A DNA stretch of 64,000 nucleotides from an uncultured Pseudomonadota bacterium. GTDB taxonomy: Bacteria > Myxococcota_A > UBA796 > SXON01. Positions 26,887-34,842 of this stretch are shown here, piece after piece (the stretch's first letter is position 1; each line of letters begins with the position of its first letter). The position numbers and the translations under genes are program-made. The notes under the pieces are model-generated. The model was given only the letters and a program-made list of their open reading frames with translations. It was not told where the DNA came from and made no database searches. Location of the stretch: the NCBI GenBank assembly GCA_903921785.1, contig CAIXRH010000053.1:1-64000 (forward strand), written 5' to 3'.

Positions 26887-27311
26887 GGTACCTCCTCGAC
26901 ACCAACGTCATCTCGGAGACGCGGAAAGGAGCGCTGGCAAACCGCGGTGTCCTTGAATGGCTCGCCCGGACGCCGTCGACGTCGCTCTGGACCAGCGTGC
27001 TCGTGCTCGGCGAGCTCCGGCGCGGGGTTGAGGGACTGCGTCGACGAGATCCCCGGGCGGCGGACGCATTGGACCGCTGGCTCCGCGACCACCGCGCGGT
27101 CCAGGGGGAGCGGGTGCTGGGGGTTGACGAGGCCGTATCGGACCGGTGGGGACGTCTCGGCGTGCCCGACCCGCTGCCCACGGTGGATGGACTACTCGCG
27201 GCGACCGCGCTCGTACACGGCATGACGCTGGTCACCCGCAACACCAGGGACGTTACGCGAACCGGAGTGACAGTCCTCAATCCGTTTGCAGAGCCGAGTG
27301 AACGTCAATAA
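26883..27311 (+). CDS. FitB/VapC-like PIN-domain toxin
   Basis: 142 aa from a GTG overlapping the antitoxin stop. It is a PIN-domain ribonuclease: the N-terminus RYLLDTNVISE gives D6, LGELRRG gives E44, PTVDGLLAATA gives D102, and VTRNTRDV gives D123. All four acidic metal ligands are present, so it should be an active Mg-dependent RNase acting on tRNA or mRNA. Length is usual for FitB. The pair sits immediately downstream of tRNA-Glu and before a degraded intergenic stretch, a context often seen for mobile toxin-antitoxin modules. Confidence 0.88.
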   Translation: MRYLLDTNVISETRKGALANRGVLEWLARTPSTSLWTSVLVLGELRRGVEGLRRRDPRAADALDRWLRDHRAVQGERVLGVDEAVSDRWGRLGVPDPLPTVDGLLAATALVHGMTLVTRNTRDVTRTGVTVLNPFAEPSERQ

Positions 27312-27697
27312 TCCCATCAACGAACGTGATCCGCGGTTCATCGCGCATATCCCTCCCTCACCATCTCCCTGCACAGCTCCCCGTTCTCGCGCACCCAGCT
27401 CCGAAATCGTCCCGTAAGGGCTACCACCTCCACCAACCACAAGTCCGCCAGTCGTTCCGCTCCACCGCGATGAGCGCCCGTGCAGAGGGCGATTCTCGCC
27501 ACGCGCGTTCCACGACGGCGAGCGCGGCGTCCCGAATGCGAATGGGTGGGGGACCCCGGCACCTTCCGGGCCGAGAAGCTGAAGGTAGATGCGAGCAAGG
27601 CCGGCCCGGGTGTACCGCCCTTCCCCGCAGCCAGCCTCGGCAGTCGAGGAGCGGCGGCCGGCGGGCCAGCCGGGGTGGGCGCGGGGGCTGCCGCAGC
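27312..27697. other. Intergenic stretch without a convincing gene
   Basis: These 386 bases hold a degraded copy of the dispersed repeat (27640-27672) and no supported gene. A minus-strand open frame of 86 codons (27338-27598) includes LADLWLVEVVALTGRFRSWV, which reads protein-like, but it has no SD and no family I can name; it could be a decayed gene. Confidence 0.4.
27640..27672 (-). repeat. Dispersed intergenic repeat, degraded copy F
   Basis: GCAGTCGAGGAGC followed by a G/C-rich spacer and GGGCCAG aligns in reverse orientation with the core of copies A-E. It is closest to copy E, which also has CAGTCGAGGAGC. The CCATTC end is lost. Confidence 0.45.
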
Positions 27698-29002
27698 TCA
27701 GGGGAGGAGCAACGACGCGACGAAGGGGCTCACCTGACCGGGCAACGGGCTCTCCAGGAGGGTGCTCCCGACCTCCAGGGAGCCGATGAGCGAGCCGGCG
27801 AGGACGATCTGGCCCTCGGCCCCCGTCGAGAGTGACATCACATTCACCGAGCTGGCGCCGGTCGCGTCGGCACTCGCGGGCAAGAACCTCCCCGGGCGCT
27901 CCACGCCCTCGGGGGTGAGGGAGGCCACATAGGCGCCGCCGTAGTCGGAAGAGGTGGCCGTCCCGTCGGCCTGGTCAAACGTACGGCCATAGGCGGCAAA
28001 CCATGGCGTCCCACCTCCGTCGACGGCCAGGACGCCCGCCAGGGCGTACGGGGACTCCCAGGACCAGCCGATCGTCCCGTCCGCTTCGTACCGGGTGATC
28101 ACGGGGTTGCCATCCTCCGTCGACGCTCCAGGGGTCAAGACGTAGGCGGCGCCGGCGCCATCGACCGCGACGGCCTGGACGGCCTGGACCGACGTGGCGA
28201 TGCGCTTCGCCCACTGCACGGTCCCGGTCTCGTCGAAGCGCACGACGAACGAGCCGCCGCCCGACAGCTGCTCGTCGCCCAGGGTGAGGGTGTCTTCGAA
28301 CGCGCCGCCGGCGACGACGGCGCCCGACGGCTCGACGGCGACCGCGCGCAGATCCTGCCACTGGGCGCCGTCGCCGTAGGTGTGCTGCCACTCCACCGCC
28401 CCGTCCGCGTCGAGGGAGGCGATGTCGGCCAGGAAGGCGGTGCTCTCGGCGCTCGGGGCCTGCTCCCCCCCCAGCACGCGATGTTCTCCGGCGGAGGCGG
28501 CGGCGTAGGGGAGGTCCTGGCCGGGGCCGCCGTCGCTCCAGACCCAAGCTTGGCCGCCGTCGGCGGCGAAGTCGAGCGCGAGCAGATCGAGGCCGCCGGC
28601 GCTCTCCACCGCGGCGTTCGTGCTGCCTTCGGCCAGCCCGCCGGCCAGGAGCGTCCGCCCGTCGGCGTCGGTCGAGAGCCCGCCGATCGTCGTGTCGAGC
28701 GCCACGTTCACCGCCCACTCGGGCTCTCCGCTCGGGGTGTACCGCACGAGGTAGGAGAAGCCGTCCGCCGGGTCCAAGGTCCGGACGCCGAAGTCTACCG
28801 GAGCGAAGCCGATCTCTCCGGCCGCGTACACGTAGCCCGCAGCGTCCGCGCTCGCGCTCGAGGTGCTCCGGGCCCCCGTCATCCGCGCCAACTCCGTGGG
28901 CGGTTCCGGCGCCGGCGCCGGCGTGGCACAGGCCGCACCGCCCAACCCGAAGGCATACGAGAGCGCGAACGCGCTCCTTCCGGCCCCGTGTCGTCGTGAC
29001 AT
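27698..29002 (-). CDS. Beta-propeller (SBBP-like) lipoprotein
   Basis: 434 aa. A signal peptide ending in the lipobox GGAAC is followed by a Pro/Ala linker and then repeated blades of about 50-60 residues, each with DADG, DGAG or EADG turns and aromatic strands (GGAFEDTLTLGDEQL, GGSFVVRFDETGTVQWAKR, GTIGWSWESPY). This resembles the SBBP/beta-propeller family common in secreted proteins of Myxococcota. There is no catalytic motif; a binding or scaffold role on the outer membrane is inferred. The ATG at 29002 has GGGGG upstream and starts the signal peptide. The gene reads towards the toxin-antitoxin genes. Confidence 0.6.
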   Translation of the reverse strand: MSRRHGAGRSAFALSYAFGLGGAACATPAPAPEPPTELARMTGARSTSSASADAAGYVYAAGEIGFAPVDFGVRTLDPADGFSYLVRYTPSGEPEWAVNVALDTTIGGLSTDADGRTLLAGGLAEGSTNAAVESAGGLDLLALDFAADGGQAWVWSDGGPGQDLPYAAASAGEHRVLGGEQAPSAESTAFLADIASLDADGAVEWQHTYGDGAQWQDLRAVAVEPSGAVVAGGAFEDTLTLGDEQLSGGGSFVVRFDETGTVQWAKRIATSVQAVQAVAVDGAGAAYVLTPGASTEDGNPVITRYEADGTIGWSWESPYALAGVLAVDGGGTPWFAAYGRTFDQADGTATSSDYGGAYVASLTPEGVERPGRFLPASADATGASSVNVMSLSTGAEGQIVLAGSLIGSLEVGSTLLESPLPGQVSPFVASLLLP

Positions 29003-29119
29003 CCCCCGCCGGTAACTGGCCAGACGCCGCGAGGCAGGTCTGGATGCGCCGACGCCCGTCCTGGCTCGCGACGGTTGAGCCGGGCCGGGAGGTGGGACCA
29101 ACCTGAAGAACCCCCCGAC

Positions 29120-30034
29120 TCACCGACGGCCCGCGACCTCCTGCAAGACCGCGAACGCCGGGCGTTTGCGGTTGGCGTCGGCCGCCATCTCCGCCGGGTG
29201 GAACGTGGCCACCGCGGCGATCGTCCCGAAGCTCCCCCACACGCCAATCGAGAGGCCCAGGGCCGCCGCCGCCGCCTCGCCGAGCACGAGGACGACCCGC
29301 GGCTTGATCGCCTCCACCTGCCGCTTCACGGCGTCCGCGCAGGTGGCGCACGCGCGCGGGGCGGCCGTCCACACGTCGTCGGGCTCCACGCCCACAACGC
29401 GCACCAGCATGTTCCCCAGCACCACCGCCTCCGCGGCCGTGCACGGCGTTCGCAGCAGCACGAGCCCGTTGCGCACCCCGCCGACCCCCGTGACCGTGAC
29501 CTCGCCGCAAGCCGGGCACGTCGGCCCCAGCTCGGCCACCACCTTCGCGAGGCGATCCTCCGGCCCCGCCAGCTTCGCCCCCCAGGCGCCGAGGAGGCCG
29601 CCGCCGGTGGGCGCCGCGCCGAAGCCGCCGCCGAACATCGCACCTTCGCCGGGCGCGGGTGCCGGCGCGGGCGTCGGCGCCGTGGTGACCGTGCGCACCA
29701 CCAGCTCCGGCGCGGAACCGAGGGGAGGGGAGGGGCGCGGCTCGGGAAGGGGTGCGGCGATCGTCGGGGCCGGGACGGGCCGGGGCTCGGCACGGGAGGG
29801 CGGGATCGGCGCCGCGCGCGGCTCGGGCCGGGGCGGCTCAAACCGCCGGGCGGGACCGGGATCCGCGCCGCCACGGCTGTATGCAGCGGGCGACGGGGGC
29901 TCGGGTTCTGGGGAACGGCTGGCTCCGATCCGGTCCCCGACGGGCAGCACGATGGTGCCTTGGAGGCGCATCGCTTCGAGGGTGGCGGTCACGTCGGCCA
30001 CCAGGCCGGCGAGCTCGTCGCGGAGGTCGTGCAT
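29120..30034 (-). CDS. Divergent uracil-DNA glycosylase-superfamily protein
   Basis: 304 aa. Residues 1-40 form a short helix (HDLRDELAGLVADVTATLEAM). Residues about 50-150 are a Pro/Arg/Ala-rich linker. Residues 165-304 resemble a family-4 uracil-DNA glycosylase: CPACG near its start, RTPCTAAEAVVLGNMLVRVVG, then RACATCADAVKRQVEAIKPRVVLVLGEAAAAALG (compare the UDG 'QI..I.P.vIv.LG..AA..LLG') and TFHPAEM at the C-terminus. The usual N-terminal GExPG motif is not visible, so a change of activity is possible. The start is set at the ATG at 30034; an upstream ATG at 30100 would overlap the divergent maf start. Confidence 0.5.
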   Translation of the reverse strand: MHDLRDELAGLVADVTATLEAMRLQGTIVLPVGDRIGASRSPEPEPPSPAAYSRGGADPGPARRFEPPRPEPRAAPIPPSRAEPRPVPAPTIAAPLPEPRPSPPLGSAPELVVRTVTTAPTPAPAPAPGEGAMFGGGFGAAPTGGGLLGAWGAKLAGPEDRLAKVVAELGPTCPACGEVTVTGVGGVRNGLVLLRTPCTAAEAVVLGNMLVRVVGVEPDDVWTAAPRACATCADAVKRQVEAIKPRVVLVLGEAAAAALGLSIGVWGSFGTIAAVATFHPAEMAADANRKRPAFAVLQEVAGRR

Positions 30035-30068
30035 CTCGCTGTGGTATACCAGCGGGCGCACCCCTTCA

Positions 30069-30698
30069 ATGCCCCACCCCGACGCCGGGCTCCGACTCAT
30101 CCTCGCTTCGTCCTCCCCGTGGCGCCGCGCGGTGTGTGCCCAGGTCGGGCTGGAGGTGGAAGCGCTGGCCCCACCCGTGGATGAAGCCTCCATCCTGGCG
30201 GATACGCCGGAGGGCCTCGCCCTGGCGCGCGCCCGGGGCAAGGCGGAGTCCCTCGTCGGGCCCGACCGCGTGGTGATCGGGAGCGATCAGGTCGTGCACC
30301 TCGACGGCGTCACGTACGGCAAGCCGCGCAGCCCCGAGGAACATCGGGCGCAGCTCGCGGCGCTCCGCGGCCGCACGCACGCGCTCACGGACGGGGTGGT
30401 GATCGTCGCCCCGCACGCGCGGGTCGCGTTCCTGGTCACGGCGTACGTCACCCTCCGCGCTGACGTCTCCGACGCCGAGATCGCGGCCTACGTCGCCTCG
30501 GAAGACGCGAGCGGCTGCGCCGGCGGCTACCGCGTTGAGGGGCCCGGGGCCTGGCTCGTCGACCACGTGGACGGCGACTGGTTCACCGTCGTCGGTCTCC
30601 CCATCTACCGGGTGCTCGGGGAGCTCCGCGCCCTTGGATGGACTCCGGCCTACGCCCGGCTTACATCGGCCACGCTCCCGAACGGAACCTCCGCATGA
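30069..30698 (+). CDS. maf: Maf family nucleotide pyrophosphatase
   Basis: 209 aa. Maf/YhdE/YceF proteins hydrolyse non-canonical or modified nucleoside triphosphates. The family marks are present: ILASSSPWRRAV (SSxxR), PPVDEASI, ARARGKAESL, VIGSDQVVHLDG and the C-terminal CAGGYRVEGPGAWLVDHVDGDW and VVGLPIYRV. The subtype (dTTP/UTP or m7GTP) cannot be read with certainty. It is the first gene of the chaperone operon: its stop overlaps the Hsp70-vWA start by 4 bp (ATGA). The UDG-like gene is divergent, 34 bp away. Confidence 0.85.
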   Translation: MPHPDAGLRLILASSSPWRRAVCAQVGLEVEALAPPVDEASILADTPEGLALARARGKAESLVGPDRVVIGSDQVVHLDGVTYGKPRSPEEHRAQLAALRGRTHALTDGVVIVAPHARVAFLVTAYVTLRADVSDAEIAAYVASEDASGCAGGYRVEGPGAWLVDHVDGDWFTVVGLPIYRVLGELRALGWTPAYARLTSATLPNGTSA

Positions 30699-32695
30699 CC
30701 ACCCGCGCCGTCGGAATCGACCTCGGCACGACGTTCTCCGCGATCGCCCACGTCAACAAATTCGGCGTGCCGGAGATCCTCCACAACGCCGAAGGGGAGC
30801 GCATCACCCCGTCGGTGGTGCTGTTCGAGAACGACGACATCATCATCGGGACCTACGCCAAGAACGCGGCGGTGGCCTACCCCGAGCAGGTGGTGGAGTT
30901 CATCAAGCGCCACATGGGCGACCCCGACTTCTCCTTCGAGTACCGGGGCGAAGCCTACAACGCTGAGCAGCTCTCTGGGTTCATCCTCGCGAAGCTCAAG
31001 CACGACGCCGAGCTCCGCCTCGGCCACCGGGTGGACCAGGCGGTCATCACGGTGCCCGCCTACTTCGGGGACAAGCAGCGGCGCGCGACGATCAAGGCCG
31101 GGGAGCTCGCCGGGTTCAAGGTGCTGGCGCTGCTCAACGAGCCCACCGCCGCCGCGTACGCCTACGGCCTCGCCAACCCGGGCGTCGACAAGAAGCTCCT
31201 GGTTTTCGACCTCGGCGGCGGCACGTTCGACGTGAGCATCGTCCGCGTGCACGGCAACGAGATCACCGTGCTCGCCACCAACGGCGACCACCAGCTCGGC
31301 GGCAAGGACTGGGACGACGCCCTCATTCGCTACGCGTCGGAGCAGTTCCGCGCCCGTCACGGCATCGACCCGCTCGACGATCTCGCCGGCTACCACGACC
31401 TCCGCCAGAAGTGTGTGAGCGTGAAGCTCGCGCTCTCGAAGCTCCCCAAGCGCCAGCTCTTCTACGACTACAAGGGCAAGATCCTCCGCCTGGAGATCAC
31501 CCGGGAGTTCTACGAGGAGCTCACCGTCTCGCTTTTGCAGCGCTGCGAAGCCCTCACCCGAGACGTGATGGACGACGCGAAGCTCACCGCCGAGGGGATC
31601 GACACGATCGTCCTCGCCGGCGGCTCCACGCGCATGCCGATGGTGCGGGAGATGATCCGTCGGCGGCTCGGGAAGGAGCCCGCCACCGACATCAACCCCG
31701 ACGAGTGTGTGGCCCTCGGCGCGGCGCTCACCGCCGCCATCGAGTCCAGCCGCCTCAGCGGCGAGGCCCCCCCGGTCGACATCCGCACCCACGACGTCAC
31801 CAGCCACTCCCTCGGGATGGTGGTGTACCGGGAGGGGCACCTCTACAACTCCCGCATCATCGAGCGCAACTCGCGCATCCCCTGCGACCGCACGCGCGAC
31901 GACTACGTCACCACCCACGACGGCCAGTCCACCATGGACCTCTGGCTCGTCCAGGGCGAGAACGCCGATCCGCTGGAGTGCAACGTCCTCGGGCACTTCG
32001 AGTTCTACGGGATTCCCATCCGTGCGGCGGGCAAGTCCCAGCTCGCGGTCACGTTCCGCTACAACGCCAACGGCATCGTGGAGGTCGAGGCGTTGGACCT
32101 CGACAGCGGCCAGACGCTCGCACACCGCCTCGCCGCGGGCGCGGTCACGCTGGAGGACCTCGCAAAAGACCGCGCGCCCATGGCCATCGCGCTGCTGATG
32201 GACTGTTCCGGGTCGATGTACGGCAAAAACATCGAAGAAGCCCGGAAAGCCGCGACGTCCTTCGCGGAGCGTACGCTCGGCCCCAACCGTCAGGTCGGCC
32301 TGGTCGCGTTCCCCGGGGGGCTCCAGTGCGCCCTCACCAACGACCTGCGCCGGGTTCGCGAGGCGATGGCGGGGCTCACCCCGATCGGCAGCACCCCGAT
32401 GGCCGAGGGCCTCGCCGCCGCGCGGGACCTGATGAAGTCGCGCGCGGGCGTGCAGCGGGTCTTCGTGCTGCTCACCGACGGCCACCCCGACGATCCCGAG
32501 GCCGCCCAGTCCGAGGCGCACCGCATCCGCTCGCAGGGCGGCCGCATCGTCACCATCGGCGTGGGCCAGCAGGTCCGCCCCGAGTTCCTCCGCGGGCTCG
32601 CTTCGCGCCCGGAGGACTTCCACTTCTGCACCGAGTCTGTCGAGCTGCAGGGTACGTTCATCAATCTCGCCACCGAGCTCGAGCAGGGAGCCTGA
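30695..32695 (+). CDS. Hsp70 (DnaK-like) fused to a von Willebrand A domain
   Basis: 666 aa. Residues 1-385 are a complete Hsp70 nucleotide-binding domain: GIDLGTTFSAIA (phosphate 1), K71 in VEFIKRHMG (DnaK K70 position), VPAYFGDKQR, NEPTAAAYAYG, FDLGGGTFDVS and VLAGGSTRMPMVREM. Residues 385-495 are a shortened beta substrate-binding domain. In place of the helical lid there is a vWA domain (about 495-660) with a full MIDAS: D503-x-S505-x-S507 (DCSGS), T567 and D595 (LLTDGHPDD). vWA domains bind protein partners through the metal. The ATG overlaps the maf stop; a GrpE-like gene follows after 3 bp. Confidence 0.88.
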   Translation: MTTRAVGIDLGTTFSAIAHVNKFGVPEILHNAEGERITPSVVLFENDDIIIGTYAKNAAVAYPEQVVEFIKRHMGDPDFSFEYRGEAYNAEQLSGFILAKLKHDAELRLGHRVDQAVITVPAYFGDKQRRATIKAGELAGFKVLALLNEPTAAAYAYGLANPGVDKKLLVFDLGGGTFDVSIVRVHGNEITVLATNGDHQLGGKDWDDALIRYASEQFRARHGIDPLDDLAGYHDLRQKCVSVKLALSKLPKRQLFYDYKGKILRLEITREFYEELTVSLLQRCEALTRDVMDDAKLTAEGIDTIVLAGGSTRMPMVREMIRRRLGKEPATDINPDECVALGAALTAAIESSRLSGEAPPVDIRTHDVTSHSLGMVVYREGHLYNSRIIERNSRIPCDRTRDDYVTTHDGQSTMDLWLVQGENADPLECNVLGHFEFYGIPIRAAGKSQLAVTFRYNANGIVEVEALDLDSGQTLAHRLAAGAVTLEDLAKDRAPMAIALLMDCSGSMYGKNIEEARKAATSFAERTLGPNRQVGLVAFPGGLQCALTNDLRRVREAMAGLTPIGSTPMAEGLAAARDLMKSRAGVQRVFVLLTDGHPDDPEAAQSEAHRIRSQGGRIVTIGVGQQVRPEFLRGLASRPEDFHFCTESVELQGTFINLATELEQGA

Positions 32696-32698
32696 AGT

Positions 32699-33193
32699 AT
32701 GCCCACGATCGAACAGCGCATCGACGAGATCGCGGCCCTGCTCAAGGAGCGAGCCCGCCAGGAGGACACCCAGTCCCGGGCGTTCGACACCCTCTACGAA
32801 GAGCTCCGACAGTACAAGGAAGACTTCATCTTCCAGGCCGAGAAGCCCTTCCTCCTCGACCTGCTGCTCTTCTACGACTCGCTCAACTGGTTCCACGAGT
32901 CCTTGCAGCGCAAAGAGATGAGCCCGGACGTGGTGAGCGACAGCTTCCAGTACCTCATGGACGAGTTCCTGGAGCTGCTCTACCGTCGCGATGTGGTGCC
33001 CACGGAGAGCGTCGAGCGCTTCGACCGGAAGCTCCACAAGGCCGTGCGCGTGGCGCCCGCGCCCGCGCCGAGCGACGACTGGAAGGTCGAGGCGGTGCTC
33101 AAGCGCGGGTTCCTGCGTAACGAGAAGGTGCTGCGCGCCGAGGAGGTCTCCGTGTATCGCTTCGGACCGGACACCACCGGAAGCAAGGAGTAA
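32699..33193 (+). CDS. GrpE-like nucleotide exchange factor, divergent
   Basis: 164 aa, starting 3 bp after the Hsp70-vWA gene. Residues 1-60 are a charged helix (IAALLKERARQEDTQSRAF...LYEELRQYKEDFIFQAEKP) like the long GrpE dimer helix. Residues 60-110 are helical, LLDLLLFYDSLNWF taking the place of GrpE 'llPvlDnle'. The C-terminus VEAVLKRGFLRNEKVLRAEEVSVYR resembles the GrpE beta-wing ending 'v..rGy....rvlRpA.V.V'. It is probably the dedicated exchange factor of the flanking Hsp70s. The match is remote and rests on pattern plus context. Confidence 0.65.
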   Translation: MPTIEQRIDEIAALLKERARQEDTQSRAFDTLYEELRQYKEDFIFQAEKPFLLDLLLFYDSLNWFHESLQRKEMSPDVVSDSFQYLMDEFLELLYRRDVVPTESVERFDRKLHKAVRVAPAPAPSDDWKVEAVLKRGFLRNEKVLRAEEVSVYRFGPDTTGSKE

Positions 33194-33195
33194 CG

Positions 33196-34803
33196 TTGGC
33201 GGACGACGACGGAATCATCCTCGGCATCGACCTCGGGACCACGTTCTCGGCGATGGCCTTCGTGGACCGTCACGGCAAGTGCAACATCCTGCCGAACGCC
33301 GAAGGTCACCCCACGACGGCCTCGGTGATCCACTTCTACGATCGCGACGCGTGCGTGGTCGGGGAGGAGGCGGTGAAGATGGTGGTGGTCGACGCGAACA
33401 ACGTCGTCCGCTTCATCAAGCGGTACATGGGCGAGCCGGACTACACCATGGAGTTCTTCGGCAAGACCTACACCCCGCAGGAGCTCTCCGCGATCATCCT
33501 TCGTAAGCTCAAGGACGACGCCGAGGAGGCCCTAGGCCGCCCGGTCAACGACGCAGTGATCACCGTCCCTGCGTACTTCAACGCCGCGCAGCGCTCCGCC
33601 ACGGCGGACGCGGGGTCGCTCGCCGGCTTCAACGTGCTCTCGATCATCAACGAGCCCACGGCGGCGGCGATCTCCTACGGCGTGGAGCGCATCGGCACCG
33701 ACCGCAACATCCTGGTCTTCGACCTGGGCGGCGGCACGTTCGACGTCACGGTGATGGAGATCCGCGGCGCTTCGCTGCGCACCGTCGCCAGCGACGGCAA
33801 CGCCGAGCTCGGCGGAAAAGACTGGGACGATCGCCTTTTGAACCACGTGGCAGACAGCTTCCAGCGCCAGTTCGGGCTCGACCCTCGGGACGATCCGCAG
33901 CCCTACCAGGAGCTGTACGAACGCTGCTTGCACGCGAAGATATCGCTGTCGACCAAGCCGCGCGCGGTGATCCCCGTCAACTACCGCGGCCACCGCGCCG
34001 TGGTGCCGGTCACCCGCGACGAGTTCGAGTCGATCACCGCCGACCTGCTCGCGCAGTGTGAGGACACCTGCAACATCGTCCTCGAAAAAGCGAGGATGAA
34101 GTGGTCGGACATCGACGAGTTCATCTTCGCCGGCGGCTCCACCCGCATGCCGATGGTGCACGAGATGCTCCGGCGGCTCTCCGGAAAAGAAGCGGCGAAG
34201 GGCGTGAACCCCGACGAGTGTGTGGCGGTCGGCGCGGGTCTGGCGGCGGTCTTCCGGCACCGGCCCAACCATCCGGCGCTGCAGGCCTACCGCGGGAGCG
34301 GCGCCACGCCCGAGCTGGAGCTCGGCGAGCTGTCGTCCGCGAGCGGCGGCGGGCAGCCGCAGCGGGTCGGTCTCCCGGGCGTGCGGATCACCGACGTGGC
34401 CACGCACCCGCTTGGCATCGTGGTGCTCGATGCGAACCTCAAGGAGCGCATCGTGAACCTCATCCCCGAGTTCACCCCGCTCCCCTGCGACAAACGCGGC
34501 CGCTTCGCCTACGCCTATGACAACATGACCGCGGTCCGGGTGGAGATCACCGAGGGCCACGGCGACAGTCGGGATGAGGTCACGGTCATCGGGGATGTGG
34601 TGCTCGACAAGCTCCCGCCCCGACCGCGAGGCACCCCGATCGAGGTGGTTTATCGGTACACCGTGAACCAGATCCTCGAGGTGGACGTGACCGACGTGGA
34701 GACCCGTCACACCCGCCGCGCCCGCATCAACCTCCGGGGCAGCATCGACGAAGCGCAGAAGGCCGAGGCCCGGGAACGTATCCGGCAGGCGAGCATCACC
34801 TAG
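33196..34803 (+). CDS. Lidless Hsp70 (DnaK-like)
   Basis: 535 aa from a TTG with AAGGAG 5 nt upstream; no better start exists. The nucleotide-binding domain is complete: GIDLGTTFSAMA, K75 in VRFIKRYMG, VPAYFNAAQR, NEPTAAAISYG, FDLGGGTFDVT and FAGGSTRMPMVHEM. An insert rich in Gly/Ser/Glu (about 360-395) precedes the beta substrate-binding domain (THPLGIVVLDANLK...LPRPR-type loop...YTVNQILEVDV). It ends about 100 residues short of DnaK, so the lid is missing. It begins 2 bp after the GrpE-like gene. The two Hsp70s are clearly paralogous, since both share the GGKDWDD motif. Confidence 0.88.
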   Translation: MADDDGIILGIDLGTTFSAMAFVDRHGKCNILPNAEGHPTTASVIHFYDRDACVVGEEAVKMVVVDANNVVRFIKRYMGEPDYTMEFFGKTYTPQELSAIILRKLKDDAEEALGRPVNDAVITVPAYFNAAQRSATADAGSLAGFNVLSIINEPTAAAISYGVERIGTDRNILVFDLGGGTFDVTVMEIRGASLRTVASDGNAELGGKDWDDRLLNHVADSFQRQFGLDPRDDPQPYQELYERCLHAKISLSTKPRAVIPVNYRGHRAVVPVTRDEFESITADLLAQCEDTCNIVLEKARMKWSDIDEFIFAGGSTRMPMVHEMLRRLSGKEAAKGVNPDECVAVGAGLAAVFRHRPNHPALQAYRGSGATPELELGELSSASGGGQPQRVGLPGVRITDVATHPLGIVVLDANLKERIVNLIPEFTPLPCDKRGRFAYAYDNMTAVRVEITEGHGDSRDEVTVIGDVVLDKLPPRPRGTPIEVVYRYTVNQILEVDVTDVETRHTRRARINLRGSIDEAQKAEARERIRQASIT

Positions 34804-34842
34804 CGCGCCGGGATAGAGGCCAGCCCGGCGGACACCACTCCG

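Noticed and set aside
27338..27598. A real 86-residue gene on the minus strand
   Set aside because: No SD and no recognised family; the protein-like segment is short, so it is described as possible remnant only.
26436..27700. A possible integrated element using tRNA-Glu as attachment site
   Set aside because: I found no second copy of the tRNA 3' end downstream and no integrase gene, so only proximity supports it.
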